Shown piece by piece: positions 19,570 to 34,425 of a DNA stretch of 64,000 nucleotides (within the stretch, counting starts at the first letter, position 1; every line of letters starts with the position of its first letter). Under the pieces are notes generated by a model that saw only the letters and a list, made by a program, of their open reading frames with translations, did no database searches and was not told where the DNA came from. The position numbers and the translations under genes were made by a program. This DNA is from Kalmanozyma brasiliensis GHG001 (Eukaryota > Basidiomycota > Ustilaginomycetes > Ustilaginales): NCBI RefSeq assembly GCF_000497045.1, contig NW_015961989.1, positions 124,001 through 188,000 of the forward strand, given 5' to 3'.

Positions 19570-21395
19570 CTACGACTCGTCCTCGAACTGGGCGAGGATG
19601 ACCTCTTCGCGCCAGCACTCGTCGCCACCGTCCTGCTCGCCGTCCTCGGAGGCGCAGCAGTCGTTCTTGCAGACAAAGACAAAGGCGGTGCTCCAGACGA
19701 GGCCCGTTCGCGCATCGAACGTCGCCTCTCCACTTTCCTTCTTGTCGGAAGGCAGACGTCGGCCTAGCGCCTGTTCGATGGCCGCTTTGCGCTTGGCCTC
19801 CTCGTCGCCTTCGGCCGCGGCGGAAGTGTGCGCATCGGCGTCGACCGAACCATCCGCAGCCTGGATCTTATCCGCCTTGAGCAGGTTGATCAGATTCGGC
19901 ATGAGCTGGGCTTCGAACACCCTCTCGCCACCGCAGTGCGGGCAGGGCGGGACACCTCTGGCGCTGAAGGCTCGCTCGCCCTGCGCAGGAGCGCCGCTCT
20001 TGAATTGGCTCTTCGTGACAGCCACCCCTTCTCCCGCCTTCGCCTTGGGCTCTTTGGGCCACAGCAGATCGTACATCTTGCCCTTGGCGTGAAAGGCGAT
20101 AGGCTCGCCGCCGAACTCGTATCGAACAGCCTGTCGCGGTTCGACGGAGACGCGCTTGAGGAAGCGCTCGAAGGTGTCATCGATGCCGTCGAGCAGCATC
20201 TTTTCGTACCCCTCCTTGGCGAAGCCTCTGAGGTCGGCGTCGTCGATGTCGTTTGAGGCGAGCGCACCGGTCGCAGAGGCCGATTTGAGCATCGCTGCTT
20301 CTTCTTTGGAAAGCTTCTTCGAAAGCGAGGAGGAGGAGGGCTCAGGGATGGTGTTGAGGTAGAGAGGTGGGTAGCGGGCGCTCGACTCGACCCAGGCGGA
20401 GTCCGTGGAGGGTGTGGTGGCAGCGAGATCGGATTTGAGGGCCAGCTCTTCGGCCAGTCGCTCGCTTTCCGACTCTTCTTCGTCTTCCGAGTCTTCGTCG
20501 TCTTCGTCCTCGGACTCGTCCTTCTCTGCACTTTCTGCGGTCGCAGTGGAGGCAGTCGGAGCAGCGAAGGGGTTGTCTGCCCCGCCGCCGAAGAGCATGC
20601 CTCCTATGCCAGCACTTGCACCACCAGCACCTGCGGCGAAGGGGTTGACCTTGGCCCGTTCCTCCTGCTCCTGCTTTGCCTTCGCAGCAGCGGCGTCGCG
20701 TTCTTTCTTGGCCTGTTCTCGCTCGAGACGCTTTGCCTTCTGCTTCTCCAGCTTAGCCGCCCATCGTTTGTTGAATTTGAGCGTTCGGATCACCCGCAGT
20801 CTGTGGTACGATGAATCGCAGGATGGAGATGGTCAGCAAGAGACATTCCATCGATCCAATGTTGAACGCAAGAGAGGAGCCATCTTGGTTCGTGACGTTG
20901 GCATAGGAGGGCATCATTGTTAAAAAGCTCGGTTGTCAAAGTTGTTAATCTTTTCAGAACCCGAAGGGGCGTCAAGTGAAGAAATTGAAACTAATCCTGT
21001 GCCCTCGCCATCGCCAGCAATCACGAAGCCAGTTTGGTCTTCTGCTCTGTCATCGACAAAGGGGAAACTTACGAAGAGGTGTCTTTGCGCTGGCATGCTG
21101 GCCGCGCGCAGCCCCAAACGAGGAGGCATCGGTCGTAGGACGACTCAACGAGCGGAGCAAAGATCTGAACGAGCAGTTGCATCTGTTGCTTGCACGAGTT
21201 GCATTCGGCGACCTCCTTGGTTGGGCTTGAGGTCATGGGCAGCCAGGCGGCACGACCACCAATGCGTGAGACGAGCGGGTTGACCTCATCGTCAACTTCG
21301 AGCGGGCCGTCCGCCAGACCGAGCTGCACATCCGATGCCTCGAATTCGGAGCCAGAGTCCGAGTCGTAGCCGTCATCCGAGGGTGGACGAGGCAT
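19570..21395 (-). CDS. PDCD2-family protein (TSR4-like ribosome biogenesis factor)
   Basis: Two exons on the minus strand, 21395-21073 and 20800-19570, join through a 272-nt intron (GTAAGT...CAG) to give 517 residues. The join restores the family sequence CARPAC..KDTSSLRVIRTLKF. The N-terminal part has LGLADGP, SRIGGRAAW and the paired CNSC/CARPAC zinc-binding cysteines. The C-terminal PDCD2_C domain carries CPHCGGERVFEAQLMP and ends in a WSTAFVFVCKNDC region. PDCD2 and yeast Tsr4 are dedicated chaperones of ribosomal protein uS5/Rps2. A lysine/arginine/alanine coiled coil and an acidic-serine stretch (about 205-240) lie between the halves. The apparent methionine upstream of 21395 is a TTG, so ATG 21395 (MPRPPSDDGY) was chosen. 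The gene is tail-to-tail with the sugar transporter. Confidence 0.88.
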
Positions 21396-22555
21396 CTGTA
21401 TCGCGACGCGAGCAATTGGACGAAAGCGCGATTGGCAAGTCAGTTCACTTGGTCCAGTCAAAACTTGGAAGCAGCGATGTCGATAGGATGAGGTGGTTTC
21501 AGGAGTAGGTAGCCTAGGGTTATAAGCATTGAAGTCCCACAGGCGTCTCGCACCAAAGTGGTCAACGTGCCTCCCGTTTATGCTGGGACTCTAAGACTCG
21601 TCATCTAGTTTTTGTCATCATTGTAAGGGAGGCAGGCAGGTGGGCGGTCGTAGGTATCAAGAAGTACTGCTTTGCGGTCGGAGTAATACGTACGATGACG
21701 GTGTGAGTGGGTGATCGAGTGTCCTGAAACCAAGGGATAGTCTCAGAACGGGTATATGGGTGATGGGGAATCGATGAGGAGAGGAAGAAGGAAGGGGTCA
21801 ACGTGAAGCGCTGCCTGAAGAAACAAAAAAAAAAATTGGTCCTGGCAAGGGGAAGAAAATCTCGAAATGGAAAAAAAAAAGGTGCTGCGGGCAATTTGAA
21901 CGGAAAATCCCAAACTGCAAGATGCGCGGAATCTCACATTCCCAAATTCGAGGTCGAAAATCGATCACCATGGAGATGGGAAGGAATCTGGACGGTAGAT
22001 GCTACATTTTTCTTTCAGCGTTATCGAGCTGTGCCAACCAGTGAGGACGTTCCTCCTTCTCGAAGCATCTTCAAAGCGCTGTCGATCTCTGCATGCGAGG
22101 GCGATCTCGTCAATCTGTAAAATGGATGTTTCGGGCAGGCTTCACTCGCTGCTCTGAAAGAAGTGCCAAATCCAATCACAAGCTGCTATTTTCAGAGGCT
22201 GCAGATCGACTGTGTGAACCCGCGTCAAGCGGCGGCTCAGCGAAACGCAGCGAAACTGTGAGCCAAGAAGACTGGAAATCTCCACATTTCGCACGAGGGT
22301 CACCGCCAGGCACAAGACTCAGTGCACGGCTGTTTCAGCTATCACAATCTTCCATCAAGGTGTCTTCCTTTCCTTTCACCTTCGCTATCCATCCACAGAC
22401 TCGCGGCTCCTACGATCATCCCCAAGCGACATCCTTCATCAACAGTCGCACACTCTCACGGCACGCTCGCTCGTCCCTCTGCCCTCCTATCCGCAGCAGC
22501 ATAGCAATACTCAGGCCCTCAACTTCGTCTATCACCCAAGCGTAGCGTTTTCAAG
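21396..22555. other. Divergent intergenic region, TSR4-like / ERV14
   Basis: These 1160 bp contain two adenine runs (11 A at 21825-21835 and 10 A at 21871-21880) and a CT-rich leader before ERV14. No gene is supported. Confidence 0.5.
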
Positions 22556-23429
22556 ATGTCGGGAGAAGGTACGTGACATAGAGACAAATCGCAGACACCG
22601 AGCTGCTTTGCGCCTCGAAAGCAAATGTCACGAGACAATGGCTGACGCCTCTTCTCTGATTCTCTCTCCTCTGATCTACCCCGGGTCCTGCCTTGGTTCT
22701 GCTGCCTGTTCTGCTCTTCCTCTTTTGGTCCGAACTTCATCGCAAACCTGACATCCTCTGCACACCTTCGCACCGCGCATCACGGACATGCCCGCATCTC
22801 AGGCTGGTTGTTCCTTTTCTCGGTCCTGCTTTCGGCGGTCCTCCTCTTCACCATGGTTTTCTTCGTACGCTTCAAGCAAAGACCCGCAAGCTCTTCCTCA
22901 AAATTTGATGGCTGACTGACGACAACCTTCTCGCTCTTCTCATCCCGTTGGTAACACTGCCACCGCCGCCCACAATACGACGCCGATGCTTCGTTGTGTC
23001 GCCAACAGATCATTATGTTCTCCGACCTCGAATGCGACTACATCAACCCGATCGACCTCTGCAACAAGCTCAACCAGGTGCGTTCTCACTCCCCCGTCCG
23101 ATTCCACACCGTGAAACCGTCAACTGACACCTTGTCTCGTTTGCCTTGACGGATGACAGTTCATCCTCCCCGAAATGGCAGCACACGCCGTCCTGACCGT
23201 GTTCTTCTTGCTCAGCGGGCAATGGGTGGCTTTCCTACTAAACGCACCCTTGGTCGCCTTCAACGTCAACAAAGTCATGAACAAGAATCACACGCTGGAC
23301 GCGACAGAAATCTTCCGAACGTTGTCGGCGCACAAGAAGCAGTGCTTCATCAAGCTCGGATTCTACCTTGTCAGCTTCTTCTACTACCTGTACAGGATGA
23401 TTCTGGCTCTTATCGCCGACACCGAGTAA
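22556..23429 (+). CDS. ERV14: Cornichon-family COPII cargo receptor ERV14
   Basis: Four exons, 22556-22568, 22803-22864, 23009-23077 and 23160-23429, give 137 residues. All introns have GTACGT, GTACGC or GTGCGT donors and AG acceptors, and the frame is kept. The protein is a small membrane protein: TM1 in GWLFLFSVLLSAVLLFTMV, then the family block FSDLECDYINPIDLCNKLN, a second hydrophobic region, NKNHTLDATEIFRTL and a C-terminal span ending FYYLYRMILALIADTE. Erv14 loads transmembrane cargo into COPII vesicles at the ER. The first exon holds only four codons plus one base, so single-exon prediction misses the N-terminus. Confidence 0.95.
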
Positions 23430-25115
23430 GGTCAAAGAGGAGATAAGAACAGGATCGGGGAGAAGGAGGAGGAGGAGGCGGCAGGCGAAGGTCGCCATCG
23501 GACAGACGCCAGAAAGGCACTGTGCCAAAGTGGGCAGGAGGAGCGGCCCTACCTCAATCGTGTCGCAAAGATATGTCAATACCATCTTCTTTCAGAATGC
23601 GAACGGAACAGCGCATCGAACCGGATCGTGCGTGATGCTGCTGTGCAGCATAGACTGTCCACGACTGCGACAGGGTCACCACTCGAACGCGATGAAGCGC
23701 AAGACCAAGCGCCAACGGATCGCCGATGCGAGAACGAGCAGGTGCGACCCGACTCACACCTGAGACCTCACCAGAGCCAACCACTTTGTCACAGCGAGCT
23801 CTGGCGCTCTTCCACCTGCATTCTCAACGTGGAAGAATCACAATACCAACGGCAGCTTCAGTCGATGCCTCCAGCAAATCCGATGAGAAGCAACAACGTC
23901 GACAAGACGCACTAAATGAAAGCGCAGCCCAGATCTGCCCGAAGCAGCCGACAAACAAAAAGTCTCGCGAAGGCAGAAAGGTGGCAGCGGGTTGAGCGAG
24001 AGAGAGGGCAAGTTGACCGCCCACGCTCGACACGCGCCTGAGGATAGTAAGTGGGCTTGAAATCGAACATCGAGACTTGAGAAGGTTGCAGCATCATTTC
24101 AATCTCGAGGATCCATTTCAAATGCTGGCTCGCTGTCTTTTTCAAGTGAGGGAGAGGATGCACCGACCAACGCGCCGTTCTGGCAGCGCGCGCCCTATGG
24201 CAACTTGTGTGTGATTTTGATTTTGGAAATGGGTTTCGCGCTGTGCTGCGTTGGGTTGCTGATTTTGAGGCGCGGTACTGCTGCTGGTTGAGTGCCTGTT
24301 GGCCTGCTGTTCTGAGTGAGCTGTGTGTTGTGCTGTCTCAAAAGTCACAGACAAAGAGACGTTCCAAAGTCAACCAAAAGCGGGCCTGTTCGCCGTGCTG
24401 TTGCTGTCAATTGGTCCAGACACTGGCTGAGAGCCCAACCCATCTCGCGCTCACTTATCGAGATTGAGCTTGCTTCCAACCACGCTCGTCCCTCAATCTC
24501 GTCGTCACCATCACCATCACCATCACCCTTCCTCGCATTCGAGCTCGATCGCGATTCTATTTCGTCGGCCTTTCCGATCTCCTTATCACTCTTCATCACC
24601 GTTCCTTCAGCGCACACCCATCGATCAGCTACACCGCGAGACTCAGCGTGCCAGAACAGGCCGACCAACCATTCGCTAGCTGTCGTGTCTGTCATCACAA
24701 TTTTCATCGTTGAGGCCGCCTCCGTCTAGCATCGCCACCATCACAGCTGATCTTGCTGCCTCTTGCGATCACCATCGCGATCAGATACACATCTTTTGCC
24801 ACTAGCACCGGAGCCTTCGTCGCTCGAGTCCAGCGACAGCATCACTTCGCCGTCGCACTCGCAAGCTAAGCTCCATCAAACCTCGGACACGCGCTTCTCT
24901 GCATCATCCAAAGCGGAACACTCTCGTCGTTCCACCTTCGTGTGTACAGCATACACCGCCCTCGTGTAGAGCATCGTCACAGCATCATCCTGATCGAGCC
25001 TTGGCTGATTCAGCCTGCGACTTTCGCTCGATTCGACACTCGCAACCAGAGTGTACCAGCTTCTTCCTTCATCTGCATTGCCCATCGCCGTATCGACGTC
25101 AGTCACATCGTCATC
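23430..25115. other. Intergenic region, ERV14 to B56
   Basis: These 1686 bp hold the ERV14 3' region and a long CT-rich upstream region of the PP2A gene. A short TCACCA hexanucleotide repeat lies near 24505-24527. No gene is supported. Confidence 0.5.
24505..24527 (+). repeat. Short (TCACCA)n microsatellite
   Basis: Almost four tandem TCACCA units lie in the CT-rich upstream region of the B56 gene. It has no evident function. Confidence 0.7.
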
Positions 25116-27644
25116 ATGAAGGGCCTCAAGAAAGCTATGGTACGTGCTCTAGTCTTTCGGTTTCTTGTCAACTGCTTCACTGTGCTCAGGCCATTGAACT
25201 CTCGCAGTAGGAAAAGTAACTTCCTTATCGAATACGCTCACTGACCCGCTGACCCCTTTCCCATCTGTTCATGGCTACAATGTCGTTTCTCCACCCCGAC
25301 CTCGACCTGTCATCCACTTTGCAAACACACAGAACCTTTCGCGTTCAAAATCAAATGACTCGAATGGCAACCGCAGCAGCACAGCAGGCGGAGGAAGCGT
25401 CCCAGCACCTCCTCCCAAGGGCAGCATCGTCCCTTCCAGCCCTGCTTACCAAGGCTCGCTCAAATCTAGCAAGAATGGCCCCAGCTCGGCGTCCGGCTCT
25501 TCCCACTCCCTCTCGAGCTCCGGCAACTCAACAGCGCCCTCGCATGCACCCTATGGCACTCCTGCCTATCCTGGAAGTCAAGGTAAGTCTCCACCCAAAT
25601 CCGTCCATTCTGCTGCATTTCTCTCGGCTAACAAGACTCCGCCGCCTCCCTGTCTTCTCCAGAAATGCCCGTCGATCCGATCCCGCATTCGATTGCAACC
25701 GCCGGTCAGCCTTCTTCGTCCATCACCCCTTTCCATCACACAGGCACTCCAGGCTCGCCTCCACCTCCAGGCGCAGCAATGGCTTCCTTGAGTAGCGCCG
25801 GCATCGCACCTTCGGAGCTCGCGACCCCTCCCAAAGCAGGATCCCTCAACCGATTGCGCCAGAGTCCGTCCAATGCAGGTCCCAAGGATACCATCCCCAT
25901 CACCGCCAAAACACCGCCACGAAAGCAGAGGAGTTCTCGATTCCACGTCTCCGAGAAGGTCGAGCTCGAGAAGCTGCCTCACTTCAACGAGGTCGTACCT
26001 GCGGATAGACCCGAGTTGTTCGTCAGAAAGTTGCGCCAGTGTTCCGTCGTCTTTGACTTCAACGACGCCAGCCAGGACATGGACGGCAAGCAGACCAAAG
26101 CCGCCGCGTTGCACGAGATGCTCGACTACATCACCACCAATCGCAAGGTCATCACCGACGAGATTTACCCGGAAGTGGTCGCCATGTTCTCCGCCAACCT
26201 CTTCCGCTCCATTCCACCACAAGTCAACCCCATCGGCGACGCCTTCGACCCGGAAGAGGACGAGCCCGTTCTCGAGCTCGCCTGGCCCCACCTCCAGATC
26301 GTCTACGAGTTCTTCCTCCGCTTCGTCGAGAGCCCCGACTTCAACACCAACATTGCCAAAAAGTTCATCGACCACCACTTCGTCTTGCAACTGCTCGAGC
26401 TCTTTGACAGCGAAGACCCGCGAGAGCGTGACTTTTTGAAGACGACGCTGCATCGCATCTACGGAAAGTTTCTCAACCTTCGTGCCTTCATCCGAAGATC
26501 CATCAACAATGTCTTTTTCCAGTTCATCTACGAGACGGAACGTCACAACGGAATTGCAGAGCTGCTCGAGATTCTTGGATCGATCATCAACGGTTTCGCT
26601 TTGCCGCTCAAGGAGGAGCACAAGACCTTCTTGACACGCGTGCTCATCCCGCTGCACAAGGTCAAGAGCTTGGCGCTCTACCACCCGCAGCTCGCCTACT
26701 GTGTGGTGCAGTTCCTCGAGAAGGACAGCGCCCTGACCGAAGAGGTGCTGCTCGGGCTCTTGCGGTACTGGCCCAAGGTGAACTCGCCCAAGGAGGTCAT
26801 GTTCCTCAACGAGGTCGAGGAGATCCTCGACGTCATCGAGCCGTCCGAATTCGTCAAGATCGAGGTGCCTCTCTTCCAGCAGCTCCAGCGATGCATCAAC
26901 AGCCAGCACTTCCAGGTCGCCGAGCGTGCACTCTACTTCTGGAACAACGAGTACATTGTCAACCTCATCGGCGACAACGTGCAAGTGATCTTGCCTATCG
27001 TCTTTTCGGCACTCTACCAAAACTCGAAAGCGCATTGGAACCGCACCATCCACGGTCTCGTGTACAACGCGCTCAAGCTGTTCATGGAGATCAACCCGGC
27101 GTTGTTCGAGATGTGCACCAACGAGTACAAGCAGCAGCGTCAGATGGAGAAGCAGAAGCTCGTCGACAGGGAGGAGGCGTGGAAGAGGTTGCGCGACACT
27201 GCCATCAAGAACAGCAAGGCGATCGGCGTCGAGATGCCGGCGTCGCTCAAGGAGGAGCAGGCGGCGCCGGCGGGGAGCGTCAATCCGTACGATCTGGACG
27301 GCTTTGATTCCGCGGCCGATCTCACCGCGGGCGCAGACAGTCTGTTCCAGGCGATGGGGCAGGGTGTCAACGGCGAAGTGTCTACGGCTGACTTTGACGA
27401 CGTCGAGGCGAATCGCGTCGCGCAAGAGACGGCGCAAGAATCGGAAGCCACAGCGGCGGAGGACAGCGTCGACGACATGAAGGAGTTCCCCGAGACGGCG
27501 CGTCAGCAGGTGGGCAAGTCCGAATCGCCGCATGTTCGACGCAAGAGCGTAATTCCCATGGACCCGACAGTGCTGGCCGAGCTGGCGGGACACAAGAGCT
27601 TGGACGGTGCGGATTTGCGACAGCAGCCGTCCGAGGGAGCATAG
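25116..27644 (+). CDS. RTS1: PP2A B56 (B') regulatory subunit, RTS1/PAR1 type
   Basis: Three exons, 25116-25139, 25333-25582 and 25663-27644, give 751 residues. Donors are GTACGT and GTAAGT, acceptors CAG, and the frame is kept. The first exon encodes only MKGLKKAM, a short basic N-terminus. A Ser/Gly/Pro-rich disordered region follows to about residue 190. The B56 HEAT-like core (about 195-600) contains [52 protein letters not shown] and [14 protein letters not shown] variable tail follows. B56 subunits direct PP2A to LxxIxE-containing substrates in mitosis, stress and cell-size control. The core is strongly conserved, so the family call is secure; RTS1 is used as the fungal ortholog name. 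Confidence 0.95.
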
Positions 27645-28230
27645 TGGCGCGGTACCACTGTGTAGCATCTCATGTTTCACCGCGACGTGCTAGATGTGCC
27701 TTTGCGCCGGCAGCTTTGCCCCACCGCCGCTTCATTGCCGAGACGGACATTCGCAACGAAAGACGGCCGCATTTCGCTCGCGGCGTTTCCCCCTTGCCCA
27801 CTTCCCACACACACTTCACCGATCCAACTTCATCACCCCTTCTTCGTTTCTCCCCTTTTTGTTTGGTTTCCGTGTTGCTTTTTCCTCCCTTTGGCATGTC
27901 TCAAATCATATGGTTTTATCAAGTCCCATTTCAACGTGTGGTGTGGTGATTAGAGCAAGTCTTTCGATGAGGGAGCTGTGTGCTGTGCGCAGGCTGAATG
28001 GTGGGTGGTTAGTGGGTGGTGTGCAGATGAAGATGTGGACGATCAACCGCCCACCGACGGCCGCACGACTTCATTTCGCGCCGATCGCCTGTTCTCCGTC
28101 CTCGCAACTGCATCTTCCTACCTGCGCACTTTCCTCTCCTCCTTCTACTTCTTCGTCCATTCCGATCTCACTGTGAACCCTCGTCCACCTCCAGCAAGTC
28201 TTGATCCCGCGCTCGAGTCCCCACATCACC
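27645..28230. other. Intergenic region, B56 to secreted protein
   Basis: These 586 bp are CT-rich and hold no supported gene. Confidence 0.5.
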
Positions 28231-28607
28231 ATGCATCTCCGCACAACGACATCGCTTCTCCTGCTCACCTTCACCTTCGCACTGGTCGGCGTGGAGGGTA
28301 AAACCCAACGAGTGGGCGACGAGTGCAATTGGAAAGTGAACTGCCAATCGCACGCGGACGGTGCGGGCCCAAGTTGGGCCGGTGGCGCCATCACCTGCGC
28401 CGTGCCCGCTGACAATAAGCCCGAAGCTTGCGGCTCAAACGACGGGCGCAGGAGCGATTTCTATGGGTGAGTAACGGCTTTCCGCCAACATGTCCAGACA
28501 GGACGGAGCCAGGGGGGAGAGATGAGGAGAACTGCCAAAGGCTCGTGAACGGTAACTTACAGTACATCGTTCAGATCGAGAAAAACCCAACACTCTGATC
28601 CACACTC

Positions 28608-28647
<40 letters not shown>

Positions 28648-28854
28648 GCATAGAGGCCCAGAGAGTGTACGGAAGATCGCTGACCCAGCCCCTCCATTTG
28701 TGTTGTACGCAGAACCTGTAAAGCGGTCGGCACGCTCGAAGCGAACGAGTACGGTTGCGGTTGCGGCGTTCACGGCGGCGATTGTCCTAGCACCAGCCCC
28801 TTCAGTCGCATCTTTTGGCCCCAGAACTGGCTCAAGAACGCCTGGGGTCATTAG
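28231..28854 (+). CDS. Small secreted cysteine-rich protein (candidate effector), no known family
   Basis: Two exons, 28231-28466 and 28713-28854, are joined through a 246-nt intron (GTGAGT...CAG) to give 125 residues. The join keeps the frame and adds four cysteines, which supports it. A signal peptide is clear (MHLRTTTSLLLLTFTFALVGVEG). The mature part of about 102 residues holds eight cysteines in the order DEC, VNC, ITC, EAC, GTC, YGC, GC, GDC, enough for four disulfides, and ends in a tryptophan-rich tail (IFWPQNWLKNAWGH). I do not recognise the fold. Small size, a secretion signal and an even cysteine count fit apoplastic effectors or surface proteins of smuts, but that role is inference. 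The intron contains a (GA)16 microsatellite. Confidence 0.75.
28615..28646 (+). repeat. (GA)16 microsatellite in the intron of the secreted-protein gene
   Basis: A perfect 32-base GA tract lies 148 bases after the donor at 28467. It is likely to vary in length between strains. Confidence 0.95.
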
Positions 28855-29366
28855 CCGATCCACCGAGACCCAGCTCGACCACACACACACGAGACAAGTC
28901 GACAAAATATCACTTTTCATTGCCATACATCTCCCGCGACGCAATTCGCCTTCCTCATCTCACCTCCTCTCCTGCCACCTCCCTGCCTCCACCACCACTC
29001 CTCCTCCGCCAATTTAGGGGTTAGGTTTAGGGTTTCTGTGCGTGTGTCTCGTGCGCCAGACACCGCTGTGATGTTGTGGTATCTTCGTTTTTGAGCGTGT
29101 TGAGCGTCGAACGAGTGGTGCTGTCGCACTAGCGTCGGTCGGTTAGTGTGAAAAGGAGCGTAGACATGCTGCGGGTTGGAAAGAAAGTTTTGCTGGAGGA
29201 CTCTGTCCCCTTGCCATCGTGTCAGATGCTCATGAAGATGCTCGAAAGGGAGTGTATGAATGCGTTGCAGGTGCGTCTGAAGGATGGTGGCTGTTGTTAC
29301 AAATGCTGTAGTGCTACGATCTGATGGCAAACGGATCAGGTGGTATCTCGGCAAAGCTCGGTCGAC
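28855..29366. other. Convergent intergenic region, secreted protein / RecQ
   Basis: These 512 bp separate two convergent genes. The telomere-like tract at 29013-29035 is the only notable element. Confidence 0.5.
29013..29035 (+). repeat. Short interstitial telomere-like tract
   Basis: Three imperfect TTAGGG-like units occur in tandem: TTTAGGGG, TTAGG and TTTAGGG. Basidiomycete telomeres are usually (TTAGGG)n. The tract is short and mixed, so chance or a telobox-like binding site are alternatives to an old telomere scar. Confidence 0.55.

Positions 29367-34425
<5,059 letters not shown>

Noticed and set aside
21825..21880. Adenine runs read as a retrotransposon or processed-copy poly(A) tail
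   Set aside because: There is no adjacent coding remnant or target-site duplication, and the runs are short.
25578..27680. 700-codon minus-strand open frame over the B56 gene
   Set aside because: It is the antisense shadow of a highly conserved PP2A subunit, and has no recognisable domains.
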